NCBI GenBank assembly: GCA_031274005.1
Contig: JAISQU010000032.1
Location: 1-22,069, forward strand
Reading direction: 5' to 3'
DNA length: 22,069 bases
Source of the DNA: Spirochaetales bacterium
GTDB lineage: Bacteria > Spirochaetota > Spirochaetia > DTKZ01
Below the pieces are notes generated by a model. It was not told the DNA's origin. It searched no databases and saw only the letters and a list, made by a program, of their open reading frames with translations. Below are positions 7,440 to 15,445 of the stretch, piece by piece (position 1 is the stretch's first letter; every line of letters starts with the position of its first letter). The position numbers and the translations under genes are program-made.

Positions 7440-7447
7440 GAATCCGG

Positions 7448-7650
7448 CAAGCTGCTAGTATCTTGATTACACTAAATCATAAGAAAAGAATTCTAACCGC
7501 ATTGCGACACGAAGGACGCAGAGAATAGGAGAAAACAGTACATGTAAGGCGGGAACGGGTTTTTTTATCATTTGTTTCTTCATTCTTCCTCTGCGATCTC
7601 AGCGTTCTCCGCGGTTTTTATCTGTGTCTTTAGTGTAATCAAGCTGCTAG
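7448..7650. mobile_element. Palindromic MITE-like element flanked by an 11-bp direct repeat
   Basis: Inverted arms TTGATTACACTAAA (7463-7476) and its reverse complement (7629-7642) enclose about 150 bp. CAAGCTGCTAG occurs on both sides (7448-7458 and 7640-7650), and the right copy contains the TAG stop of the FecR/barrel gene. Inside are three consecutive 9-mers at 7587-7613 which, on the minus strand, each read CGCNGAGNN. No coding sequence is present. It looks like a small non-autonomous insertion; the mobilising enzyme is unknown. Confidence 0.6.
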
Positions 7651-9911
7651 AATCGTACCCGGGCTTCCATGGCGCAGGCGTATGCCCACTGCGGTTCGTA
7701 TGTGGCGGCGTCATAGATAATGAAACCCTCTGTGTCGCGCAGCGTCACTGTGGTCACGGAGAAGGCAAGCTCAACCGCATCCGAAACAGAGTACGCGATT
7801 TCTCCTTTCAGAACCGTATAGGCGTCGACAAAATCGGTCTTTTTTCTATTCCGAGCCAGGGGCGCAAACCCTTCCTGTGTGTACTCAAACATAAGGGAAA
7901 ACTTATCCAGAACCGGAACAGGGATAAGGCCCTTCGCAAGACGGAATCTGAATTCCATATAATCGTTATCGGAGTAGGTTAAGCCCGCAGCGTCTTTTTC
8001 AGCGGGCGCCAGGAGTCCGGCCGAAAAGTGCAGCTTGTCGAAAAGAGTAAAACCCAGCTCACCATAAACAGCGAGGGTTGTCAGGGAGTACCCGGCCTCA
8101 TCGGGATTGGCAAGATATGTAAGGGTTTCGGTCGCGAAACGGCTGCGAAACCGGTCATAGTTCGGCCCGAAAAATCCCGGACGGAAAAGCCCCTGGTACT
8201 GCCTGTATTCCAGACGGTAATCCAGGGCGCGTATATTGCCAAAAAGACCTCCCGACAGGCCGTAATTCCGGAATCTGCCGGCAAAAGATCCATCATAAAA
8301 AGAATCGAACAGAAAACCCTCCGTTTTACCGAAAAGACCCGACATGCCGGCGTATTCCTGGCGAAGATAAGGAATCAGGGTAGCCACATCGGCGAAAAAA
8401 GTCATAGCCGAGCCCTCGTCTTTCCAGAGCGGCAGGTCCGCATCCAGCGCGAACCCCAGAAGCGCGGGATCAATGACCCTGTATTCATCTCCCGGCGCAA
8501 GCGGAAAATTCTTCTTTGTCATGTCCGACATAACAAACACCGGGTGCGTGTCCGCGGCCACGGAAAAACCCAGGGCCAGAGGCGCAGCCGGAAAAGGCCG
8601 AACAAACACTCGTCCCGCCATAATATCGGCTTCCGCGAGATCCGCCGTCATGGCCTCAAAACCCGCGATACCCGCGTCCGCTCCCGCATAAACGCCGACC
8701 CTGCGGACAGCCGGAAAATCGGTGTCATTCGCGTATTTATATACCAGTGAACCGTGCCCCAGCGTTATATCCCTGAAACTTCCCGCATTCAGGAATACGG
8801 CGTCCCCCGGCTTTCCGTATTCAACGAAGTGTATTTTTAAAACAAGGTCGCGCAGAAAATCCTTCCGCCCCGCGTCGCTTGCGCTGCTCTGGTCCGCATG
8901 TTTGCCGAAGTCCCATTCATCATTACCCTGAGGATGGTATTCATCACTGGGCGATAAAAGATCCCCGCTGAACATAAAGGGAAGATACAGGCCCAGCCTG
9001 AAACGGCCAAGGGCGAGACCGGGCCGCACAACGAATTTCGCATAGGTTTTCCTGTCAAGCGTTATGGCCGCCAGTTCTGCGCCGAGAGTCACATGTTCGC
9101 GCATAAAAGCTAACAGCCAGTCGCGTGAACCAAACTCAGGGCCTTCTTCCGGATATTCCGGATCCCCGGTATCTTTTTGAGGAGCCGGAATACTCATAAC
9201 CGGAGCTGGCGCTTCCGGCACAGGCTGTATAAGAATATCCGGGTCAAGCATGACAAACTCAAGGTCATAGAAAATTTCTTCGATTTTTTCCGGGGGATAC
9301 GCCTGGGGTTCAAAAACCCCGGCAAAAGTATCGGCTGCAAGTCCTTCCGTAATAGTAATTGTCTTGAGGGTCTCTTTTTTTGTAAAAGCAGCGCGCCCTT
9401 TGCGCACGGCCGCCGCGTCAAGGGCGCCCGCCGTAACACTTACGGAAAAATCAGCCTCGTACGCCTCACAAACAGCCGAGGGTGTCTCGACAAGGTATTT
9501 CCCCCGTGTGGTGGAAGAAACGACATTGCGTATCTTTCCCGATAAAAGTGAAAATCGGTTATCGGCGTCACCCCGAAAACCTTCCAGGCTGTCTATGCGG
9601 AAGCTCGTATGAGGCGCAAGCCTGATGACGGAACTGTTGCGCGTCAGGCGAATTTCCGCCGCTGTGTTTTCTGTCCTGATGGTGTCGCCTCTGCCAATAT
9701 CCATTCCGAAATACAGTTCGCCCACCTCAAAACCATCGCTGTCGATGATTTTTATCTGGTCCGGATAATCGCAATATTCAAGAATCGCGACAGCCTCTGA
9801 CTGCGCCGCGGCGGGAAAAACAAAAAAGAAAAAAACCAGTCCCGCGCAAAGAAGACGGACAAGGCTTTCATCGCAAAAGGCTTTTTCCCGGTCTGTACGA
9901 AGTTTTTTCAT
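7647..9911 (-). CDS. FecR-domain protein with C-terminal outer-membrane beta-barrel
   Basis: The start at 9911 is preferred over the longer frame at 9959 because AAGGAGA lies just upstream, giving 754 residues. A positively charged N-terminus and a hydrophobic stretch ending VFPAAAQ form a signal peptide. Residues about 38-180 match a FecR-like domain, with a GDTIRTENTAAEIRL segment followed by SSVIRLAPHTSFRI and LLSGKIRNVV. A Pro-rich linker (about 230-260) leads to a long C-terminal region of alternating aromatic and polar strands ending in Phe (RVRF), typical of an outer-membrane barrel. FecR domains normally signal in the periplasm to sigma factors; here one seems tethered to a barrel. 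It sits 22 nt after a related barrel gene. Substrate unknown. Confidence 0.7.
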   Translation of the reverse strand: MKKLRTDREKAFCDESLVRLLCAGLVFFFFVFPAAAQSEAVAILEYCDYPDQIKIIDSDGFEVGELYFGMDIGRGDTIRTENTAAEIRLTRNSSVIRLAPHTSFRIDSLEGFRGDADNRFSLLSGKIRNVVSSTTRGKYLVETPSAVCEAYEADFSVSVTAGALDAAAVRKGRAAFTKKETLKTITITEGLAADTFAGVFEPQAYPPEKIEEIFYDLEFVMLDPDILIQPVPEAPAPVMSIPAPQKDTGDPEYPEEGPEFGSRDWLLAFMREHVTLGAELAAITLDRKTYAKFVVRPGLALGRFRLGLYLPFMFSGDLLSPSDEYHPQGNDEWDFGKHADQSSASDAGRKDFLRDLVLKIHFVEYGKPGDAVFLNAGSFRDITLGHGSLVYKYANDTDFPAVRRVGVYAGADAGIAGFEAMTADLAEADIMAGRVFVRPFPAAPLALGFSVAADTHPVFVMSDMTKKNFPLAPGDEYRVIDPALLGFALDADLPLWKDEGSAMTFFADVATLIPYLRQEYAGMSGLFGKTEGFLFDSFYDGSFAGRFRNYGLSGGLFGNIRALDYRLEYRQYQGLFRPGFFGPNYDRFRSRFATETLTYLANPDEAGYSLTTLAVYGELGFTLFDKLHFSAGLLAPAEKDAAGLTYSDNDYMEFRFRLAKGLIPVPVLDKFSLMFEYTQEGFAPLARNRKKTDFVDAYTVLKGEIAYSVSDAVELAFSVTTVTLRDTEGFIIYDAATYEPQWAYACAMEARVRF

Positions 9912-9933
9912 CTTGTGTCTCCTTGAGGCTTTT

Positions 9934-11331
9934 TCAGTACAGCGTGATACGGCCTTCAACGCCCGCCATAACCTGTCTGTCCGGTCCTGAGTCTGTGGGG
10001 ATATACCTCAATGCGTACACCAGAGACAGGATGGCCGGCCCCGAATGAAAATGAAAGCGGGCCCGTACCAGGGACTCGCGCTTCCAGACAATAAAATCAT
10101 CAAAAGCAGCCATATTTTTTTTGTCGTAGAGAATGTCAAAGGAGAAATTCGGAACAACCCCCTCCTTCAGCATCAGTATACCCTGCCAGTTATAAAGGCG
10201 GCCCTCCGCGCTCCATACGGGACCCTCTGAAACCGCTTTGAAAACGATTTTGTCATCACAAAGCGAAAGACCCAAAGACCCAAGATAGGCTTTGCAGGTT
10301 TCCGCCGCGGCGTTGCCGGAGTTCTCCGCGTTGTAGATCGCGTACAACTCGGGCCGGTAGAGATCATAGGAGGCGTCGAAATAGCCGGGTATAAAGCCCG
10401 TGTCAAGAACACGGAACTGCCCTTCGTAGGTAACGACGCGCAAAAACCGCCCCGAAACGCCGCCCATCCAGCCGGTCTTTTTGTTTTGGCTGGCCCTGTC
10501 GCCGCGCAGGGTAAAACTGAAGACAGGGTCTTTCAAAAGAGGTACGTTGAAGTCCAGTCCGGAGATAGATACACAAGGATCATCATCCCCGTTCGCAAGA
10601 AACGCGCTCTTATACATTTCGTACCGGCCGGCAAAATAGAAGGGGTCCCTGTCCATCACCATGGCGCCTCCCACTTCCAGATCTTTCAGGATTGAATCCT
10701 GAAAAGCGGCCAGAGGGCGGACATACATACGGCCGGCGAACATGTCAAAACGCGCGGCGTTTGCCGTAAAAGCCTCAATGCCGAAGTAGGGAATGTCCAC
10801 AAGGCTGCCGTCTATATCAAAAACCGCGCCCAAAACCCTGTTCTCCGGCTGGAAAAGCCCATTCGTATAGGAGGACACAATAAAACCATTGCCCAGGCTT
10901 ATCCCGTCTATGTCGCCCAGACGCATGGCAAAAGGGTCGCCTTTGGTTCCAAATCGCATAGAGCGGATTTTGGGGAGATACAGGTTGACGATCTCCCACA
11001 TGCCGGCGGCTTCCCAATCTTCTTTTCTAAGCTCGAACTCATTTTTCTCGTCCCCGCCGTCGAAACGGAAATGCACATCAAAATCGAGGGCCAGTTCGAA
11101 TTTTTTGAATCTGAAAACCGGGCTCAATCCGGCGTACTGATAAAGAAATGTTTCCGGTTTCGCCGCGCCGGGAATATATTCTCCGTTGAAAAATCTGCGC
11201 ACGCCAAGTCCCAGGCCAAGATCAAATGAAAAATCGGACGGATCCGCTTCCTGGTCTTGTGCAAAAACGGAGAAAGCCGGTAAACCCGCGCAGAAAACTG
11301 CCGCAAAAACAAGAATCAGTCCTTTTTTCAT
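9934..11331 (-). CDS. Predicted outer-membrane beta-barrel protein
   Basis: The ATG at 11331 has a strong ribosome site (AGGAGGT), so it is chosen over 11391, giving 465 residues. A signal peptide (MKKGLILVFAAVFCAGLPA, cut near SVFA-QDQ) precedes a sequence rich in alternating aromatic/glycine beta strands, ending in an aromatic residue (TLY). A central block containing GDIDGISLGNGFIV and later AGRMYVRPL has a counterpart in the adjacent FecR/barrel protein, so the two are probably related in part. The likely role is a porin or surface barrel. No specific porin family is recognised. Confidence 0.65.
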   Translation of the reverse strand: MKKGLILVFAAVFCAGLPAFSVFAQDQEADPSDFSFDLGLGLGVRRFFNGEYIPGAAKPETFLYQYAGLSPVFRFKKFELALDFDVHFRFDGGDEKNEFELRKEDWEAAGMWEIVNLYLPKIRSMRFGTKGDPFAMRLGDIDGISLGNGFIVSSYTNGLFQPENRVLGAVFDIDGSLVDIPYFGIEAFTANAARFDMFAGRMYVRPLAAFQDSILKDLEVGGAMVMDRDPFYFAGRYEMYKSAFLANGDDDPCVSISGLDFNVPLLKDPVFSFTLRGDRASQNKKTGWMGGVSGRFLRVVTYEGQFRVLDTGFIPGYFDASYDLYRPELYAIYNAENSGNAAAETCKAYLGSLGLSLCDDKIVFKAVSEGPVWSAEGRLYNWQGILMLKEGVVPNFSFDILYDKKNMAAFDDFIVWKRESLVRARFHFHSGPAILSLVYALRYIPTDSGPDRQVMAGVEGRITLY

Positions 11332-11389
11332 CCCGCGACCTCCTGGTTCCCCCTCCTGCGAAGATAACGCCAAAATAAAGAGAAAATCC

Positions 11390-11418
11390 ACTATAAAGAT
11401 TATCGGCAGGCAATTTAA
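11390..11418 (-). promoter_or_regulatory. Possible promoter of the barrel-protein pair
   Basis: On the minus strand, TTAAAT (11413-11418), a 17-bp spacer and TATAGT (11390-11395), about 60 nt upstream of the start at 11331. The -35 match is poor. Confidence 0.4.
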
Positions 11419-11442
11419 ATCGGTTAGAGAAGGCGCAGAAAT

Positions 11443-11481
11443 GAAAACCCGGGGAAGGGCCTGTTAACGCTCCTCCCCCGG
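11443..11481 (-). terminator. Intrinsic terminator after TRAP transporter 1
   Basis: On the minus strand the arms CCGGGGGAGG (11472-11481) and CCTTCCCCGG (11449-11458) pair over 10 bp with one G-T. GTTTTC follows, about 30 nt after the dctM stop. It separates the TRAP operon from the barrel genes. Confidence 0.65.
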
Positions 11482-11511
11482 ATCCCCCGCGGACATGCCC
11501 CGCGCGGTCTT

Positions 11512-12798
11512 CTACAATAATCCCGCCATTCTTGGAACCAGCAGGGAAATTTCGGGTATATAGGTAATCAGCATCAGCGCGACAAACAGGGCCAATATCC
11601 AGGGCATAAGGGCCTTTGTCAGCGCGGCGACCGACATTTTTCCTATATAAGAGGTGACGAACAGGACAATCCCGAAGGGGGGCGTCAGGACGCCTATCAT
11701 TAAATTCAGTACGATGATGATGCCAAAGTGTACAGGATCAACTCCTATGGCGTTTGTCAGCGGCAGAAGCAGGGGCACAAGTATAGTAATCGCCGAGGTT
11801 GTTTCCAGAAACATGCCGACGACCAGCAGGAAGATGTTGATGACTAAAAGTAGCAGCACGGGGGATGAAATGGAAGAGGTAACGACTTCCAGTACCTTTT
11901 GGGGAATCAGCGCCTTGATAATAACATTGCCGAACAGGGTTGCCGCGGCAACGATAAGGCCGATGCTGGCCGCGTCATAGACTGTTTCCACAAGGATACC
12001 CCACAACACTTTATGGTTGATTGTGCGGTACACGAGCAGTCCGAGAAAAAGCGAATACAAAACGACAATGGCCGCCGCTTCGGTAGGCGTAAAAAGGCCG
12101 GTATAAATACCCAAAAGGATAATGACCGGGGCCATGAGGGGCAGTATCGCCTTGGCAAAGCCGATAACGCATTCTTTTGGCGAGGGAATCTTCTCCCGCG
12201 GGTAGCGGCGGATCAGGGCGTACGTCGTAACAACAGCCATCATGATAAGGGCCATCAGTATGCCGGGAAGAACGCCTGCTATAAACAAGGCCCCTACCGA
12301 CGCGCCCGACATGGTTCCGTAGACAACCAGCGGCAGACTTGGCGGGATGATGGGCCCCAGCGTGGAAGACGCCGCGGTGACGCTGCAGGCAAAGTCATTG
12401 CCGAAGCCTGCGTCATTCATAGCCTTGATTTCTATAAGCCCCAGGCCGCTCGCGTCGGAAACGGCTGTTCCGGACATACCCGCGAAAATGACGCTGGCTA
12501 TGACGTTTACATGTCCCAGCCCGCCGGGCAGCCAGCCGACAAGTATTTTTGCAAAGGCGAAAAGCCTGTCGGTAGTCCCCGAAGCGTTCATCAGTTTGCC
12601 GGCCAAAAGAAACAGCGGAACCGCCAGCAGGGTAAAAGTGTTTACCCCGCCTATCATTTGATGGATGATGATGCCGAACCTGACGCCTGTGCTGCTCGCG
12701 GCCATAAGCAGGGTAGAGGTAATGCCCAGGGCAAAGGCCACGGGAATACTCACTAGAAAAAGAGCGACAAGTACCAGTAAAAATACGGATGATTTCAT
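11512..12798 (-). CDS. dctM: TRAP transporter large membrane subunit (system 1)
   Basis: DctM carries substrate across the inner membrane using the sodium gradient. This 428-residue protein has normal family length and a dozen or so hydrophobic segments. Family features visible are GAIIPPSLP-like LGPIIPPSLPLVVYGTMSG (near 150-168), FTPTEAAAIVVLYSL (near 233), and GMFLETTSAITILVPLLLP then LTPPFGIVLFV in the C-terminal half. Its ATG overlaps the dctQ stop by 4 nt (ATGA), and a terminator follows it, so it is the last gene of the P-Q-M operon. Confidence 0.93.
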   Translation of the reverse strand: MKSSVFLLVLVALFLVSIPVAFALGITSTLLMAASSTGVRFGIIIHQMIGGVNTFTLLAVPLFLLAGKLMNASGTTDRLFAFAKILVGWLPGGLGHVNVIASVIFAGMSGTAVSDASGLGLIEIKAMNDAGFGNDFACSVTAASSTLGPIIPPSLPLVVYGTMSGASVGALFIAGVLPGILMALIMMAVVTTYALIRRYPREKIPSPKECVIGFAKAILPLMAPVIILLGIYTGLFTPTEAAAIVVLYSLFLGLLVYRTINHKVLWGILVETVYDAASIGLIVAAATLFGNVIIKALIPQKVLEVVTSSISSPVLLLLVINIFLLVVGMFLETTSAITILVPLLLPLTNAIGVDPVHFGIIIVLNLMIGVLTPPFGIVLFVTSYIGKMSVAALTKALMPWILALFVALMLITYIPEISLLVPRMAGLL

Positions 12799-13295
12799 AC
12801 TATGCCCGCCTTTGATCGGTTCTGTCCCTGCAGGGCTGTTTCCAGCGCCCGTATCAGGGAAACCAAAATCATAAGAACACAGCTTGCCAAAACAAGCCCG
12901 TAGATATAATTCAATTTAAACCAGGACATGGAATTGCTTCCCACACCCCTGGCCGCCGCCATGATAAGAGTCGAACCATACGTGCAGATAGCCATAAAAA
13001 CGGCCATAAGAATGTGTACTGCTACGGCAAGAGCTTTTCGTACGGAGGCGGGCAAAAGGTTCGCCAGAAAGTCTATAGTAATGTGTTTGCCTTTTGTAAT
13101 GGCAAGTACACTGCCCAAAAATGTTACGCCCACATAGGAAAAGCGCGAAAACTCTTCTGTCCAGTCGACGCCTATATTTATGGCGCGCAGCAATACCTGC
13201 ATGGCTATTAAAATAGCGACCAGAGATAACAATGTAACCGCGATAACAAGAATAAATTTCTCAATGAGATCACGGAATTTTAAAATCGCATTCAT
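12795..13295 (-). CDS. dctQ: TRAP transporter small membrane subunit (system 1)
   Basis: DctQ pairs with DctM in the inner membrane. The start at 13295 (MNAILKFRDLIEKF) has the ribosome site AAAGGCGG and gives 166 residues, the usual size; the frame further upstream runs into dctP and is not used. Four hydrophobic segments are visible, with the family signature WTEEFSRFSYVGVTFLGSVLA near 47-67 followed by GKHITIDFL. It overlaps dctM by 4 nt and lies 55 nt after dctP, with a GC-rich hairpin between. Confidence 0.9.
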   Translation of the reverse strand: MNAILKFRDLIEKFILVIAVTLLSLVAILIAMQVLLRAINIGVDWTEEFSRFSYVGVTFLGSVLAITKGKHITIDFLANLLPASVRKALAVAVHILMAVFMAICTYGSTLIMAAARGVGSNSMSWFKLNYIYGLVLASCVLMILVSLIRALETALQGQNRSKAGIV

Positions 13296-13317
13296 ATTTC
13301 CGCCTTTACATAAAGAA

Positions 13318-13335
13318 CCCCGCCGCGGGGCGGGG
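13318..13335 (-). promoter_or_regulatory. GC-rich hairpin between dctP and dctQ (system 1)
   Basis: CCCCGCC, 4-base loop, GGCGGGG: a 7-bp all-GC stem 15 nt after the dctP stop, followed on the minus strand by TTCTTTAT. Such hairpins between a binding-protein gene and its membrane subunits can protect or terminate part of the message, giving excess binding protein. The function is inferred. Confidence 0.5.
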
Positions 13336-13350
13336 CATAACCGGGTAAGA

Positions 13351-14361
13351 TTATTTCGCGTAGCTCTGGACTTCCGAGAGGCTGGAGACCCATTTTTTCT
13401 CGCTGAAGAATTTTTCATACACGGGCAGAAGCCTGTTGGTAAAGTCGGGAACATTGATGTTGATTTCTTCCATGCCGCCTTTCAAAAGCTGCTGGCGGAA
13501 ATCTTCGGCCTTGTCGAGGCAGAGCTGGCTGCCCCACTCGGTCATGACGCTTTTTGCCTTGTCGTCGAGAATCTTTGAAAGTTCGGCGGGCAGGCTGTCG
13601 AGCATCTTCTGGCTGGCGTACAGGCCGCACCATTCCATAACGTGGTTGGTGTTGACGAGGTACTTCTGCACTTCGTAGAACTTATAGGTAGCAAGCTGCT
13701 CGTAGGGGCCTTCGGAAGCGTCAACAACGCCGTTTTGCAGAGCGCCGTAGAGTTCGCCCAAAACGATAGGAACAGTGGTTCCGCCAAGTCCGTCGCGGCC
13801 CCACACGGCTACCCAGGAAGGCATTTCCGTCATGCGGATTTTCAGGCCCTTCACATCATCAGGGGTACGGATGGCTTTGTTGGAAGAGGTGTTGCGGATT
13901 CCCCGCCATACAATACCAATAAGGTTGGTGTTGTTTTCCAGGAACTTCTTCCGCATCGCGTCGCCCAGGGGGCTTGTCATGATGTTTTTGATGTGGTTCA
14001 TGTCCTTGTAAAGAAACGGCGCGCTCAGGAAGCCGTATTCGGGGCAGTACATATCGATGGTGAGAATGCCGCCGATGGTAAACTCAAGCTCATTCGCCGC
14101 GACCTGGGTAAACTGTTCCCTTTCGGTTCCTATCGCGCTGTTGGGAAAAACATTGATGGTTATGGCTCCGTTGGTGGCGGCTTTAACTTCTTCCGCGTAC
14201 TTGTAACCCGCGATGACAGGGGGCGCCGCCTTGTCGTATGCGCTGCCCAGTGAAAACTCGTAAGTTTTCGCTCCGCCGGATTCTCCGCCGCCTCCCGCGA
14301 ACGCCGAAAATATTCCCGCGCACAGGAACAGACAGAGACCCAGAGACACAATTTTTTTCAT
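13351..14361 (-). CDS. dctP: TRAP transporter periplasmic binding protein (system 1)
   Basis: DctP captures an organic anion in the periplasm and delivers it to DctQM. The 336-residue protein has a signal peptide (MKKIVSLGLCLFLCAGIFSAFA) followed by a Gly-rich mature start (GGGGESGG), without a lipidation Cys. Family motifs include GLKIRMTE (about 173-180; the Arg normally binds the carboxylate) and ALQNGVVDASEGP (about 207-219). AGGAGG sits about 10 nt before the ATG, and a strong promoter lies upstream. The substrate cannot be told from sequence. Confidence 0.92.
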   Translation of the reverse strand: MKKIVSLGLCLFLCAGIFSAFAGGGGESGGAKTYEFSLGSAYDKAAPPVIAGYKYAEEVKAATNGAITINVFPNSAIGTEREQFTQVAANELEFTIGGILTIDMYCPEYGFLSAPFLYKDMNHIKNIMTSPLGDAMRKKFLENNTNLIGIVWRGIRNTSSNKAIRTPDDVKGLKIRMTEMPSWVAVWGRDGLGGTTVPIVLGELYGALQNGVVDASEGPYEQLATYKFYEVQKYLVNTNHVMEWCGLYASQKMLDSLPAELSKILDDKAKSVMTEWGSQLCLDKAEDFRQQLLKGGMEEININVPDFTNRLLPVYEKFFSEKKWVSSLSEVQSYAK

Positions 14362-14402
14362 ACTTCTTCCTCCTAAAAATTAAAAAAGTGTACAACTGAT
14401 AT

Positions 14403-14431
14403 ATTATACAGGGGGTTTTACGTTTTGTCGA
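14403..14431 (-). promoter_or_regulatory. Strong promoter of TRAP operon 1
   Basis: On the minus strand, TCGACA (14426-14431), a 17-bp spacer and a perfect TATAAT (14403-14408), in the 88-bp gap after the M23 gene and 41 bp before the dctP ATG. It implies independent transcription of this TRAP operon. Confidence 0.75.
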
Positions 14432-14449
14432 TAGGAATTTTCCCGGAGA

Positions 14450-15445
14450 TTAATGCGGAATGAACGAATTTCGCAAGAGTGTTTTCGGCTCCACCGCGTT
14501 TCCCGCGGCGCGGACTTCCCAGTGAAGATGCGGACCAGTCGCGAGGCCGGTAAAGCCGGAGTCTCCTATTCTTTCGCCCGCGTTTACCATCTGACCCTCT
14601 TTGACGTTCAGCCTGTCCAGGTGATAATAGAGGCTGTATACTCCCGGCAGATGCTCAATCACAATGGAAAACCCGGTAAGAACCCTCTCTTTCGCCATAA
14701 CGATCCTGCCCGCGCCGGCGGCCTGTACGGGAGTTCCCCTGGGGGTGGCGTAGTCCAGGCCATAGTGAATGGATTTGGATGTTCCGCCGTCGGTATACAG
14801 GAAAGTGCGCCTGTCTCCGAAAAACGAGGTTTCGCGAAAGCCTTCGGCGACAGGCAGGCAAAGCTCTCCGGCGTGATACACGGAACTTGGGTTTATCGTT
14901 GTCAGAAGAGTCCAGAGTTCCCGCGACTCGACCGCCTTGCGGGGATCGGGGTCCGCCCTGAGCGACGACATGGCCTGGTTTAAGGGAATATCTTCCTGAA
15001 CAAAAGCGCGCCCGAGTATCCTCAAGTCTGAGGAAAGCGTAACGCGCCGCCCGTCTTCGCAGACAGCGCTCACCGTAAGGCCGTAGTCTCCCGGCGCCTG
15101 GACGCTGGAAATTCCTCCCACCGCGGCCCAGGCGTCGGCGGTTTCGGGAGCGGGAAAGCGGAACCCCGTAAAGGATAAAACTTTTTTTCCCGCGCCGTCG
15201 GTCAGTTCCGCGGCGAGCCCGCGGAGAAGGCCCTCCTGCATGCTTACACGGATACTCAGGATATCCCCCTGAGCGACGGACTGCGGCGCGCTCAGAACGG
15301 GCTGCGGCGGCGGGGCTTCCTCATGCGGCGCTTCCGGCAGGATTATACTGCCCGCCAGGGTCTCGGAAGCGGGCCGGGCATACATACAGCCCGGCAGCAG
15401 GACAAGCCACAAACACACGCAAAAAATACGCGCCGGATTTTTCAT
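14450..15445 (-). CDS. M23-family peptidase lipoprotein
   Basis: A 331-residue predicted lipoprotein: hydrophobic N-terminus with LLPGC at 16-20, a lipobox of the relaxed spirochaete kind. The middle region (about 45-145) looks like a beta-sandwich domain. The C-terminal third is an M23 (LytM/lysostaphin-like) zinc endopeptidase, with HYGLD near 226-230 and GPHLHWEV near 303-310, so both metal motifs are intact. It probably cuts peptide cross-links in peptidoglycan at the periplasmic face. The ATG at 15445 overlaps the recJ stop (ATGA); a GTG two codons upstream is an alternative start. Confidence 0.88.
   Translation of the reverse strand: MKNPARIFCVCLWLVLLPGCMYARPASETLAGSIILPEAPHEEAPPPQPVLSAPQSVAQGDILSIRVSMQEGLLRGLAAELTDGAGKKVLSFTGFRFPAPETADAWAAVGGISSVQAPGDYGLTVSAVCEDGRRVTLSSDLRILGRAFVQEDIPLNQAMSSLRADPDPRKAVESRELWTLLTTINPSSVYHAGELCLPVAEGFRETSFFGDRRTFLYTDGGTSKSIHYGLDYATPRGTPVQAAGAGRIVMAKERVLTGFSIVIEHLPGVYSLYYHLDRLNVKEGQMVNAGERIGDSGFTGLATGPHLHWEVRAAGNAVEPKTLLRNSFIPH

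Noticed and set aside
11899..12756. 285-residue plus-strand frame
   Set aside because: Opposite dctM 1; rich in Arg, Gln and His, with no domain.
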